Translations under genes and position numbers: made by a program
Notes under the pieces: generated by a model
Database searches by the model: none
Told to the model about the DNA's origin: nothing
The model's input: only the letters and a program-made list of their open reading frames with translations
NCBI RefSeq assembly: GCF_018131185.1
Contig: NZ_JAFCJE010000010.1
Location: forward strand, 124,001 to 188,000
DNA: 64,000 nt
Direction of reading: 5' to 3'
Source: Bradyrhizobium diazoefficiens
Lineage (GTDB): Bacteria > Pseudomonadota > Alphaproteobacteria > Rhizobiales > Xanthobacteraceae
Part shown: piece by piece, positions 56,373 to 64,000 of the stretch
Layout: every line of letters starts with the position of its first letter
Position numbering within the stretch: the first letter of the stretch is position 1

Positions 56373-57257
56373 TTAAGCGGCTCTCGCCTCGCTCGCGACC
56401 TGCTTCAGGCCGAAATCGTAGTTGAGATGAAAATACTCGGTGTCCACCATGCGACCATCCGGCGCACGGCCGGCGGGCTGACGGACAAACTCCCGGATCA
56501 GGCTGTCCTTGACGCCGAACACCACGTCGCTGTCGAGATACTGGTCGCCGGCAACGAACACGTGCGTCACGAGCTGCTCGTAACCGGGCGCCGAGATCAT
56601 GAAATGCACATGAGCGGGACGCCAGGGATGGCGCCCCTGCGCCTCCAGCATGTCGCCGACCGGGCCGTCGTGCGGAATGGGATAGGCGGCGGGCTTGATC
56701 GACCAGAAATGGAATCTGCCGCTGGCATCGGTGTGGAAGCGCGCGCGCATCGCGAGATCGCCGATGGCGTCGAGCTGCTGCACGTCGTAATAGCCGTCGT
56801 CGTCGGAATGCCAGACGTCGACGATGGCCCCCGCCAGCGGCTTTCCGTCCACGGCCGAGACCGAGCCGGTGACCAGCATCGGATCGCCTTCCATCGGGCC
56901 AGAGATGTCAGCGCCGCTGTCCTTCTCCGGCGCGGCCTGAACGAAGAACGGCCCGAGCACCGTGGTCTCGGTCGCGCCCTCCGGCACTGGATGGTTGATC
57001 GCATCGACCAGCATGGATACGCCCAGCGTATCCGACAGCAGGATGAACTCCTGGCGCTTGTCGTCGCACATGTGTCCCGTCCGGGTCAGGAAATCGATGC
57101 CGTATTCCCATTCCTTCTGGGTCGGCCGCACTTCGCGAACGAAGGCGTGCAGGTGACGAACCAGCGCCTCGCTAACCTCTTTGATGCGCGGATCGGTTGC
57201 GCCCGCGATCCGCTCCAGCACCGCGTCGGTGATCGTGGTCTCGTTGAAATTGCGCAT
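56373..57257 (-). CDS. Intradiol ring-cleavage dioxygenase, probably hydroxyquinol 1,2-dioxygenase
   Basis: The 294-aa non-haem Fe(III) enzyme has the N-terminal dimerisation domain (VSEALVRHLHAFVREVRPTQKEWEYGIDFLT) and the catalytic domain with iron ligands Tyr 157 or 156 in DGYYDV, Tyr 192 in KPAAYPIPHDGPVG, and His 216 and His 218 in RPAHVHFM. The YPIPHDGPVG stretch and the neighbouring maleylacetate reductase favour hydroxyquinol over catechol as substrate; the product would then be maleylacetate. It lies 15 bases after the dehydrogenase gene in the same unit. Confidence 0.88.
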   Translation of the reverse strand: MRNFNETTITDAVLERIAGATDPRIKEVSEALVRHLHAFVREVRPTQKEWEYGIDFLTRTGHMCDDKRQEFILLSDTLGVSMLVDAINHPVPEGATETTVLGPFFVQAAPEKDSGADISGPMEGDPMLVTGSVSAVDGKPLAGAIVDVWHSDDDGYYDVQQLDAIGDLAMRARFHTDASGRFHFWSIKPAAYPIPHDGPVGDMLEAQGRHPWRPAHVHFMISAPGYEQLVTHVFVAGDQYLDSDVVFGVKDSLIREFVRQPAGRAPDGRMVDTEYFHLNYDFGLKQVASEARAA

Positions 57258-57272
57258 GCGTATCTCCGTCGA

Positions 57273-58175
57273 TCAGAGTTTCGGCTCGCCGAGGCCGGAC
57301 AGTCGTTCGAGGTGCTTGACGGTCGCGATGAAGTCGGCCTCGCCGTCGCCTTGCGCGACCAGCGCGCCGTAGGTCTCGCGCACTTGCGCGGCGAGCTGAA
57401 GCGGCACGCCGACGGCGTGACCGGCACCGAGAATGAGGTCGAGATCCTTGGCCATCTGCTTGCAGGAGAAGGTGGACTCGAAATCGCGGCTGCGCAGCGG
57501 CGCGGTCTTGTACTTCACCATCGGCGAAGCGACGGCGCTGTCGTCGAGCACCTTCAAGATGTCCTGCCAGGCGATTCCGCCCTTGCGCGCCAGTGCCAGG
57601 CTCTCGGCCATCATCGCCGCCGACACGGCAATCATCAGATTGACCGAGAGTTTGGCGTAGCGCGCTTCCTCGGCTGGCCCGAGATAGGTCTGCGCGCGGG
57701 TGAAAGCGGCGAACAGCGGCATCGTGTTCTCGAAGGCATCCTTCGGTCCCGAGACGAAGCAGGACAGCCCGCCGGTGTGAACGATGCTGGCATTGCCGGA
57801 GACCGGCGCACGTAGATAGGCGATGCCGCGCGCCTGCGCGGCGGCCGCGACCTCGTTGGACGCCTCGACGCTCACGGTGCTGGTCTCGACCAGAACAGCT
57901 CCGGGCGACATCGCCGCGATGAGGCCAGCCGAGCCGAGCAGCGCGCCGCGTAACGCGGCGTCATCGGGCAGCGACGTAACGACAGCGGCCTTGCCGCTCA
58001 CGGCCTCGGCCGGCGATGCCGCAATCGAAATGCCCTGCGCGCGGGCTTCGTCGAGCCGCGCCACGCTCCGATCGAACGCGGTAACGGTGTAGCCGGCCTT
58101 GGCAAGGAGCATCGACATCGGCAGGCCCATCTTGCCGATTCCGATGAAAGCGATGTTTTTCGAAGCATCTGTCAT
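57273..58175 (-). CDS. NAD(P)-dependent oxidoreductase, 3-hydroxyisobutyrate dehydrogenase family
   Basis: The 300-aa beta-hydroxyacid dehydrogenase has the Rossmann start IAFIGIGKMGLPMSMLLAKAGY (about 8-29), DRSVARLDEARAQG, VVTSLPDDAALRGAL, a substrate-loop segment APVSGNASIVHTGGLSCFVSG, and the catalytic-Lys region YAKLSVNLMIAVSAAM. Family members oxidise 3-hydroxy acids or reduce semialdehydes such as tartronate semialdehyde. Position in the operon suggests a side-chain or C3 fragment of the substrate; this is inference. It starts 21 bases after the amidohydrolase gene. Confidence 0.88.
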   Translation of the reverse strand: MTDASKNIAFIGIGKMGLPMSMLLAKAGYTVTAFDRSVARLDEARAQGISIAASPAEAVSGKAAVVTSLPDDAALRGALLGSAGLIAAMSPGAVLVETSTVSVEASNEVAAAAQARGIAYLRAPVSGNASIVHTGGLSCFVSGPKDAFENTMPLFAAFTRAQTYLGPAEEARYAKLSVNLMIAVSAAMMAESLALARKGGIAWQDILKVLDDSAVASPMVKYKTAPLRSRDFESTFSCKQMAKDLDLILGAGHAVGVPLQLAAQVRETYGALVAQGDGEADFIATVKHLERLSGLGEPKL

Positions 58176-58196
58176 TTGTTGTCGTCCGTTGGCGCC

Positions 58197-59564
58197 TCAG
58201 GCGGCGCGTCCCTGTCGTTCGATGTCCTGCACCAGCCGCCGGCCCGATTGCGCCAGCAGCTCCTTCTTGGCGTCCAGCCCTTCGACCAGCAGTCGTCCGT
58301 TCCGCTTCTTCCAGGCGCCACCGATCATGACGGACTCGATATTTGCGAGGCTCGTCTGCATCACGACGGTTGCGACGGGATCGTGCACCGGACAGAGATT
58401 CAGGTCGGAGGCGTTGATGATGACGAGGTCCGCGAGCTTGCCCGGCGTCAGCGAGCCGATCTGATGTTCGCGGCCGAGCATGCGCGCGCCCTCCGTCGTG
58501 ATCCAGCGCAGGGCCTCGCCGACGGGGATCGTGGTCGTTGCCGGAATGGCGCCGGTCGCCTTGCGCGACTCCGCATTGTCGAGGGACCGCTGCATCGATA
58601 GCGCAATGCGGGCGGCGGAGAGGAGGTCGCCGGCCAGGATGGATTCCAGATCGATGCCGATCGTCGGGCGAACGCCGCGCTTCAGCAACCGCCCGGTGAT
58701 CGGAAAGCCGTGGCCCTGGATCATCTCGTTCTCCGGCGTCACCGTGAAGGACACGCCGAGATCGACGAGGCGGTCGAGGAGATCATCGGGCAGATCGTTG
58801 CTGTGAACGATGTTGATGTCGGTGCCGACGAGGTCGGCCGCAATCAGCTGCTCCCAGCCGCCTGATGTCTTGGCCGGTCCGCCGCCCTGATGCATGGAGG
58901 CGATCAGCTTCAGCTCCCGCGCCATGCGGAAGTCGTGCATGGCGACGTCGAGCGTCGAGTAATGCGGGCCGAGGATGGCGAGCCCCAGCGTGACGAGGCC
59001 GTCGCGATCGGCGAGGGGACCTGCGAGCAGCCGCTCGACCTCGCGGCGAGGGTGCGGCACCTCCGAGAAATGCGGCTCGCCCGGCTTCGGCTCGGGTTTT
59101 GGCGAGCCGTGGAAGAACGCGGCCCGGATGCCGCTCTGGATCAGCCCGCGCACGGCAGCGTCAGTATGTTCAGGGGTCGGATTGTTGTGGCACCAGTCGA
59201 CCAGCGTGGTCGTGCCGCAATTGATCTGGTTCAGCGCGCCGACGAGGGTGGCGATATAGATGTCCTCGGGCCGGAACACGGTGGCAAGTCCGGCATGCAT
59301 GCGGCGGAAATATTCCAGCAGCGTCCAGTTGGCGGCGTAGCCGCGCAAGCCCGTCTGCCAGGTGTGCATGTGTGCGTTGATCAGGCCCGGGATGACGATG
59401 CGCCCGGCGCCGTCAATGATCTCTGCATCACCGCTGCCGAGGTCGATCGACGGCCGCACCTCTGCGATGCGGCTGCCCTCGACCAGGACGTCGCCGGTTG
59501 CGAGATCGCCGATCGTGTCATCCATGGTGATGACAACAGCGGATCTGATGAGCGTGCGCCGCAT
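58197..59564 (-). CDS. Metal-dependent amidohydrolase (SAH deaminase / chlorohydrolase-like family)
   Basis: From the ATG at 59564 the protein has 455 aa and starts MRRTLIRSAVVITMD, 4 bases after the maleylacetate reductase stop. A longer reading from 59615 would overlap that gene. Metal ligands fit the family: HxH in GLINAHMHTWQ (near 60), His in IASMHQGGG, His in NIVHSNDL and Asp in TIGIDLES. A C-terminal GSLTPGKLADLVIINA segment is the composite-domain signature. Relatives deaminate or dechlorinate purine or triazine rings or hydrolyse cyclic amidines. Its presence suggests a nitrogen-containing substrate entering the pathway, but the exact reaction is unknown. Confidence 0.87.
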   Translation of the reverse strand: MRRTLIRSAVVITMDDTIGDLATGDVLVEGSRIAEVRPSIDLGSGDAEIIDGAGRIVIPGLINAHMHTWQTGLRGYAANWTLLEYFRRMHAGLATVFRPEDIYIATLVGALNQINCGTTTLVDWCHNNPTPEHTDAAVRGLIQSGIRAAFFHGSPKPEPKPGEPHFSEVPHPRREVERLLAGPLADRDGLVTLGLAILGPHYSTLDVAMHDFRMARELKLIASMHQGGGPAKTSGGWEQLIAADLVGTDINIVHSNDLPDDLLDRLVDLGVSFTVTPENEMIQGHGFPITGRLLKRGVRPTIGIDLESILAGDLLSAARIALSMQRSLDNAESRKATGAIPATTTIPVGEALRWITTEGARMLGREHQIGSLTPGKLADLVIINASDLNLCPVHDPVATVVMQTSLANIESVMIGGAWKKRNGRLLVEGLDAKKELLAQSGRRLVQDIERQGRAA

Positions 59565-59568
59565 CGCC

Positions 59569-60648
59569 TCAAGCCGCCGCTTTGATCGCGGCCGGCGGCT
59601 CGCCGGCCCAGGCACGTGCGATCAGGTCACGGATGGCGTCGCGCTCGAGCGGACGCGGATTCCAGTAGGCGTTCGTCACCGCGAGATCAGCGGCTTTGTC
59701 GATGCCGCTTTCGGGCATGCCGACGTCTCGCAGCGCCAGCTTCGCACCCAGCCGCTTGGCGAGATCATAGAGTCCCTGCGAGGCATCGGCCGCGCCGATC
59801 GCGCGCGAGATCCGCGCCATCGCGTCGGGCACCGCCGGTGCGTTGTAGGCCAGCGCATGCGGCAGCACGATGGTGTGTGTCTCGGCATGCGGCAGGTCGA
59901 AGCTGCCGCCGAGCGTGTGGCAGAGCTTGTGATGCAGCGCCATGCCGACGGTGCCGAGGCAGACGCCGCACAGCCAGGCGCCATAGAGCGCTTCGGTGCG
60001 GGCCTCGCGATCGTCGCTTCTGGCGGCGATCGCGGGCAGGGCGCGGGCCAGCGCCCGGATGCCTTCTTCCGCCATCAAGGACGTCACGGGATTGGCGTCG
60101 CGCGCATAGAGCGCCTCGACGGCATGGGCGATGGCGTTGATGCCGGATGTTGCGGCCAGATTCGCCGGCAGCGTCAGGGTCAGATCGACATCGTAGATCA
60201 CGGTCTCGGGCAGGATCGCCGCATCGCGCACCGTGGTCTTCAGTCCGTTCTCGGTCTGGCCGACGATCGGCGTCATCTCCGAGCCGGCATAGGTGGTGGG
60301 GATGCAAAGCTGATTGATTCCGGTGCGCAAGGCCAAAGCCTTGCCGAGGCCAGTGGTGGAGCCGCCGCCGAGCGAGACGACGCAGTCGGCCTCGCACGCC
60401 TTCATCGCTGCGAGCGCCCGCTCGGTGACGTCGACCGGCGTATGCATGGTGGCGCCGGAAAACAGTCCGGCATAGAGCGGGCCGAGCGCCGTCCCCAGGC
60501 TCTTGCCTTGTGCTTCCTGCTGCGGCGTCGTCAGCACCAGGGCGCGCGTGCCGCCCAGCCGCTCCACCTCGGCCTTGGCCGACGCAAGCGTTCCGCTGCC
60601 GAACACGACGCGGCAGGGCAGGTTTTCAAAAGTGAACGAACCGATCAT
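59569..60648 (-). CDS. Maleylacetate reductase
   Basis: The 359-aa Fe-ADH-superfamily enzyme reduces maleylacetate to 3-oxoadipate with NAD(P)H. It begins MIGSFTFENLPCRVVFGSG. It has VSLGGGSTTGLGKALA near residues 91-106, the family-typical IPTTYAGSEMTPI and the metal-ligand region HHKLCHTLGGSFDLPHAETH with LPH further on. This is the usual partner of hydroxyquinol 1,2-dioxygenase, and together they deliver 3-oxoadipate to central metabolism. It overlaps the upstream Dabb gene by ATGA. Confidence 0.93.
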   Translation of the reverse strand: MIGSFTFENLPCRVVFGSGTLASAKAEVERLGGTRALVLTTPQQEAQGKSLGTALGPLYAGLFSGATMHTPVDVTERALAAMKACEADCVVSLGGGSTTGLGKALALRTGINQLCIPTTYAGSEMTPIVGQTENGLKTTVRDAAILPETVIYDVDLTLTLPANLAATSGINAIAHAVEALYARDANPVTSLMAEEGIRALARALPAIAARSDDREARTEALYGAWLCGVCLGTVGMALHHKLCHTLGGSFDLPHAETHTIVLPHALAYNAPAVPDAMARISRAIGAADASQGLYDLAKRLGAKLALRDVGMPESGIDKAADLAVTNAYWNPRPLERDAIRDLIARAWAGEPPAAIKAAA

Positions 60649-60968
60649 GCGCCGGTCTCTTTGATGGGATAATCGACCTGGAAGCGTCCGATCCGCAAGT
60701 CACCCAGCGCCTCGCGCACGCGCAGATGTTCCGGATGGTTGGCATAGGCGCTGAGCGCGGCCTGGTCGGTGAATTCGGAGAACAGGACCACGTCGCACGC
60801 GTAGTCGACCGCGCTGACGTCCAGCCCGACTTCGATGTGGGTGAGGCCGTCGATCCGTCCCTTGAGGCCCTCGAACAGGGTCTTGACCTTGACCCGGGCG
60901 GCGGAACGCTCCTCTTGGGTCTCCCCGCGCAGCCGCCACATCACGATGTGCCTGATCGGGCCCGACAT
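60645..60968 (-). CDS. Dabb-domain (stress-responsive alpha/beta barrel) protein
   Basis: The 107-aa protein starts MSGPIRHIVMWRLRG with the family His-x2-MW motif and has ARVKVKTLFEGLKGRIDGLTHIEVG and VVLFSEFTDQAALSAYANHPEHLRVRE. The ATG at 60968 follows a GAGGA-type site and is the natural start; longer readings would cross the divergent regulator's promoter. It is the first gene of the leftward catabolic operon. Dabb proteins are small dimeric barrels sometimes acting as cyclases or decarboxylases on polyketide or aromatic compounds; here the function is open. Confidence 0.88.
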   Translation of the reverse strand: MSGPIRHIVMWRLRGETQEERSAARVKVKTLFEGLKGRIDGLTHIEVGLDVSAVDYACDVVLFSEFTDQAALSAYANHPEHLRVREALGDLRIGRFQVDYPIKETGA

Positions 60969-61008
60969 TTCCTGATTTCCTCGCCTGCCACTTGCTTTGT
61001 TGGTGCCA

Positions 61009-61043
61009 TTTTGCCTTGCGGAAAGCGGAAATAAAGGCCAAAA
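61009..61043. promoter_or_regulatory. Imperfect inverted repeat, candidate operator of the LysR regulator
   Basis: TTTTGCCTT at 61009-61017 and AAGGCCAAAA at 61034-61043 form an imperfect dyad in the 106-base gap between the divergent regulator and catabolic operon. It overlaps the region where both promoters must lie, as is usual for LysR-type control. The spacing is wider than the common T-N11-A core, so the call is tentative. Confidence 0.35.
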
Positions 61044-61074
61044 TTTGTAAGTCTCTTTTCCTATTTCAGCAAAA

Positions 61075-61998
61075 ATGGACCGGCTGCTCCAACTCGAAGT
61101 CTTCTCCAAGACCGCTGAACTCGGCAGCCTTTCCAAAGCCGCCGAGATCCTGCGGATGTCGAACGCGGCCGCGAGCCGACACCTCAGCGCGCTGGAGGAG
61201 CGGCTTGCGGTGCGGCTGATCGAGCGCAACACGCGGCGGCAATGGCTGACCGAAGCCGGGCAGGAACTGCTGCAGCGTTGCAGCACGCTCTTGAACGAGC
61301 TCGCCGAAGCCGAGGACGCCGTCTCCGACCGCGCGCTGTCGCCGAAGGGCATGCTGCGCGTGACGAGCTCACTGTCCTTCGCAATGATCTATCTCGCGCC
61401 GATGCTGCCGGCTTTTCGCGCGCTCTATCCGGATCTCAGCGTGCAGATCATCAGTGCCAACCGCTATCTGGACTTCATCGAAGCCGGTATCGACGTCGCG
61501 ATCCGCACGCGGGAGCACGAACCGGATTCCAACATCATCGTCCGTCGCATCGGCCAGATGCATCGTGTGCTCGCGGCAGCTCCCGCCTACATCGAGAAGC
61601 ACGGCCGGCCGGAGCATCCCACGGATCTCGCCCGCCACAACATGCTGATCTACAATCTCGCCAACGATCCCTATTCGCTGCGGCTGAGCAAGGGCAGCAC
61701 GACGCAGACCGTGCGGATCGCGCCGACGCTCGACAGCAATGACGGCCAGATCATCTGTGGTGCGGCGCGCGCAGGGCTCGGCATCCTGATCCAGCCGCTT
61801 TATATCGTGCAGGCCGACATCGCCGCCGGCCGGCTGGTACCGGTCCTGATGGGCTGGGAACTGCCGCTGCTCACCATGAACATCGCCTATCAAAACCGCG
61901 TCAGGCTGCCCGCCAAGATCAGGGTCTTTTCCGACTTCCTGGTCAGCCACATCCGCGAGCATTCGCAGCCGGGGATCTGGATCGACGCGGCGAAGTGA
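61075..61998 (+). CDS. LysR family transcriptional regulator
   Basis: The 307-aa protein starts MDRLLQLEVFSKTAELGSLSKAAEIL with the winged helix-turn-helix (SNAAASRHLSALEERLAVRLIERNTRR, residues 25-51) and a C-terminal co-inducer domain (GMLRVTSSLSFAMIYLAPMLPAF; GIDVAIRTREHEPDS). It is divergent from the catabolic operon with only 106 bases between the two starts, so it most likely activates that operon in response to its substrate or an intermediate and represses itself. xylB follows 13 bases downstream in the same direction. Confidence 0.93.
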   Translation: MDRLLQLEVFSKTAELGSLSKAAEILRMSNAAASRHLSALEERLAVRLIERNTRRQWLTEAGQELLQRCSTLLNELAEAEDAVSDRALSPKGMLRVTSSLSFAMIYLAPMLPAFRALYPDLSVQIISANRYLDFIEAGIDVAIRTREHEPDSNIIVRRIGQMHRVLAAAPAYIEKHGRPEHPTDLARHNMLIYNLANDPYSLRLSKGSTTQTVRIAPTLDSNDGQIICGAARAGLGILIQPLYIVQADIAAGRLVPVLMGWELPLLTMNIAYQNRVRLPAKIRVFSDFLVSHIREHSQPGIWIDAAK

Positions 61999-62011
61999 GC
62001 GGAGAGCATCC

Positions 62012-63457
62012 ATGTATCTCGGCATCGATCTCGGCACCTCCGCAGTCAAGACCGTTCTCGTCGATGATGCCCAGCGCGTGATCGCAAGCGAGAGCCGGCC
62101 GCTGACGACCGCCTCGCCGCAGGCGGGATATTATGAGCAGGATCCCGCGCAGTGGATCGATGCGACCTTCGCCACGCTGGATGCCCTGAAGGCGACGCAT
62201 CCCGGCGCGCTGTCGGCCGTCAAAGGCATTGGGCTGTCCGGCCAGATGCACGGCGCCACGCTGCTCGATGCGAGCTCGAGACCCTTGCGGCCCTGCATCC
62301 TCTGGAACGACGGACGCGCAGTCGCTGAATGCCGTGTCCTGGAGCAGCGCTGGCCCGCCTTGCGTGCGACAACAGGCAACAAGGCCATGCCGGGATTCAC
62401 CGCGCCAAAACTGCTTTGGATCGCGACGCATGAGCCCGAGATCTTCGCGGCGACGAAGCTCGTTCTGTTGCCAAAAGCCTATTTGCGCCTGGTGCTATCG
62501 GGCGAGGCCATCGAGGACGTCTCGGATGCGTCGGGATCGCTTTGGCTCGACGCCGCGCGCCGGGACTGGTCGGACGCAGCGCTGGCCGCGACCGGCCTGT
62601 CGCGCGATCACATGGCGCGTCTGGTCGAGGGATGCGCGGCCGCAACGACCTTGCGCGGGGAGCTGGCGCGGCGTTGGGGTATGACCGGGCAGCCGATCAT
62701 TGCGGGCGGCGCGGGGGACAATCCGGCAGGTGCCGTCGGCATCGGCGCGATCCGGCCGGGAACCGCCTTCGTGTCGCTGGGAACGTCGGGCGCCTTGCTC
62801 GCACCGGCCGACCGGATTGCCGCAAACCCCGATCGCGTCGTCCACACGTTCTGCCATGCCGTTCCCGGCATGTGGATTCAGGCTGGCGCGATCCTCTCGG
62901 CCGCCTCATGTTTGGCCTGGGCCGCGCGCTTGTTCGGCGTCACCGAGGCCGAGCTGCTGGCGCCGCTCGGATCGCGCCCGCAGGCGCCATCGCCGGTGAG
63001 CTTCCTGCCCTATCTCGCGGGTGAGCGGACGCCGCACGACGATCCCGTCGTGCGCGGCATGCTCGATGGTTTGAGCCATGGCACGGATCGCGCAGCGATC
63101 GTGCAGGCGGTGCTCGAAGGCGTTGCTTTCGCGCTTGCCGATTGCCGGGACGCGCTCGCGAGTGCCGGCATTGCGATCGCGGAAGCCGATGTCATTGGCG
63201 GGGGATCGCGATCCCCGTTCTGGCTCTCGGTGCTGGCGAATGTGCTGAATGTTCCAATCCATCGCTTTGCCGGAGGCGAGACCGGCGCGGCGTTCGGTGC
63301 GGCGAGATTGGGGCGGCTTGCTGTCACCGGTGAGGCAATCGATGTCGTATGCACACGGCCGCAGCGCATCGAGACGTTCGAACCTGACGCCGGGCTGACG
63401 GAAGCTTATGCCGGGCGGCTTCCCGCGTGGCGCGAACTGTATCGGCCGCGCCACTAG
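62012..63457 (+). CDS. xylB: Xylulokinase XylB
   Basis: The 481-aa FGGY-family kinase phosphorylates D-xylulose. It begins MYLGIDLGTSAVKTVLVDD (phosphate-1 loop). It has the XylB-type GLSGQMHGATLLD near residue 73, ILWNDGRAVAEC, PGFTAPKLLWI, FVSLGTSGALLAP and GGGSRSPFWLSVLANVL near the C-terminus. GGAGAG lies 6 bases before the ATG. It is 13 bases after the LysR gene and 130 bases before another ribose/xylose-type ABC ATPase, so it belongs to a pentose or pentitol utilisation set continuing beyond the window. Confidence 0.95.
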   Translation: MYLGIDLGTSAVKTVLVDDAQRVIASESRPLTTASPQAGYYEQDPAQWIDATFATLDALKATHPGALSAVKGIGLSGQMHGATLLDASSRPLRPCILWNDGRAVAECRVLEQRWPALRATTGNKAMPGFTAPKLLWIATHEPEIFAATKLVLLPKAYLRLVLSGEAIEDVSDASGSLWLDAARRDWSDAALAATGLSRDHMARLVEGCAAATTLRGELARRWGMTGQPIIAGGAGDNPAGAVGIGAIRPGTAFVSLGTSGALLAPADRIAANPDRVVHTFCHAVPGMWIQAGAILSAASCLAWAARLFGVTEAELLAPLGSRPQAPSPVSFLPYLAGERTPHDDPVVRGMLDGLSHGTDRAAIVQAVLEGVAFALADCRDALASAGIAIAEADVIGGGSRSPFWLSVLANVLNVPIHRFAGGETGAAFGAARLGRLAVTGEAIDVVCTRPQRIETFEPDAGLTEAYAGRLPAWRELYRPRH

Positions 63458-63499
63458 CATCGCCTCGACGTTGCATTGTCGTGTGTTCGGTATTGCTCT

Positions 63500-63518
63500 G
63501 GCCTTCGGCCTTTTGTTT
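63500..63518 (+). terminator. Weak terminator-like hairpin after xylB
   Basis: GGCC-TTC-GGCC (63500-63510) can form a 4-base-pair stem and is followed by TTTTGTTT. The stem is short and termination is uncertain. It lies in the 130-base gap before the next ABC ATPase gene. Confidence 0.3.
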
Positions 63519-63587
63519 AATGCGTGAACCGCGCTGACAAAAAGATCGAGACGCGGGTGGGAAACGCATTGTGCGCCGGGAGGCACG

Positions 63588-64000
63588 ATGAACGATCCGA
63601 TCCTCGAGATGCGCGGGGTCTCCAAGACCTTCTTCGGCATCAAGGCACTGCGCGCCGTCGATCTCACCGTCTATGCCGGCGAAGTGCATGCCTTGATGGG
63701 CGAGAACGGCGCCGGCAAGTCGACGCTGATGAAGATTCTGTCCGGCGCCTACAGGCCTGATCCCGGCGGCGAGATCCGCATCGAAGGACACTTGGTGCGG
63801 ATCGAAGGCCCGCTCGGCGGCCGCAACGCAGGCATCTCCATCATCTATCAGGAGCTGTCGCTCGCCCCCAATCTCAGTGTCGCCGAGAACATTTATCTGG
63901 GACGCGAGATCTCTCGTTCGGGAATGCTGGCGCGCGGTGTCATGCGCGAGAGCGTCGGCCCCATCCTGAAGCGGCTGGGCGCTGACTTCCTGCCATCGAC
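63588..64000 (+). CDS. Sugar-type ABC transporter ATP-binding protein (RbsA/XylG-like), truncated by the window edge
   Basis: The first 137 codons are visible. The ATG follows GGGAGGC. The N-terminal ABC domain has SKTFFGIKALRAVDLTVYAGEV, Walker A GENGAGKST at residues 38-46, and the Q-loop IIYQELSLAPNLSVAENIYLGRE. It is distinct from the ATPase of the catabolic operon (53391-54914). Its place next to xylB suggests uptake of a pentose or pentitol; permease and binding-protein genes are expected to the right. Confidence 0.9.
   Translation, partial: MNDPILEMRGVSKTFFGIKALRAVDLTVYAGEVHALMGENGAGKSTLMKILSGAYRPDPGGEIRIEGHLVRIEGPLGGRNAGISIIYQELSLAPNLSVAENIYLGREISRSGMLARGVMRESVGPILKRLGADFLPS

Noticed and set aside
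60994..61008. A sigma-54-like site for the leftward catabolic operon (TGGCACCAACAAAGC on the minus strand, GG-N10-GC).
   Set aside because: The -24 part is perfect but the -12 part is AAGC rather than TTGC, the start would leave only about 14 bases of leader, and LysR-type regulators act with sigma-70. It is kept only as a remote possibility.

Overview
The window is high-GC DNA (codon third positions strongly G/C) with the gene content and order of an alphaproteobacterium of the Rhizobiales. A Bradyrhizobium-like genome is the best guess: the aerobic (CobG/CobN-type) B12 cluster, the giant LktA/filamentous-haemagglutinin-like exoprotein, overlapping TGATG/ATGA gene junctions and a 15-base piece of an interspersed repeat I remember from that genus all fit. 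The assignment is by recognition, not by database search. No rRNA, tRNA, CRISPR array, insertion sequence or phage gene was seen.

Region 1 (1-17.3 kb): the 3' part of one enormous exoprotein gene (over 5,190 codons, open at the left edge) followed, with a 7-base overlap, by its TpsB/FhaC-type outer-membrane transporter. This is a two-partner secretion pair. The exoprotein has four tandem 116-residue repeats near its C-terminus and cysteines that occur only as close pairs.

Region 2 (17.3-40.2 kb): a nearly complete aerobic adenosylcobalamin pathway in several transcription units. A leftward unit cobU-cobS-bluB diverges from a rightward unit cbiB-cobD. A leftward unit cobO-cobQ diverges from the main rightward operon DUF1636-cobW-cobN-cobG-cobH-cobI-cobJ-(cobK antisense)-cobL-cobE-cobM-cobB-cobA. 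A second rightward operon carries a CbiM-like protein, cobF and cobT; a leftward histidine-phosphatase gene ends inside cobT. Cobalamin riboswitches precede the main operon (about 23.45 kb), the CbiM-like operon (about 36.8 kb) and a TonB-dependent receptor (about 40.2 kb). The CobS/CobT-type cobaltochelatase ATPase subunits and a cobalt(II) reductase are not in the window.

Region 3 (40.5-50.0 kb): a B12-riboswitch-controlled TonB-dependent receptor plus a PepSY membrane protein, then a five-gene Dpp/Nik-type ABC importer with its own strong candidate sigma-54 promoter, ending at a hairpin terminator.

Region 4 (50.1-61.0 kb): a leftward catabolic operon of eleven genes: Dabb protein, maleylacetate reductase, amidohydrolase, a 3-hydroxyisobutyrate-dehydrogenase-like enzyme, an intradiol (probably hydroxyquinol) dioxygenase, a GlcD-like FAD oxidase, a ribose-type ABC importer (ATPase, two permeases, binding protein) and a YciI-like protein. 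A LysR regulator is divergent from it. The layout suggests import and degradation of an unidentified compound through hydroxyquinol, maleylacetate and 3-oxoadipate.

Region 5 (62.0-64.0 kb): xylulokinase and the start of another ribose/xylose-type ABC ATPase, cut by the right edge; this is probably the beginning of a pentose or pentitol operon.
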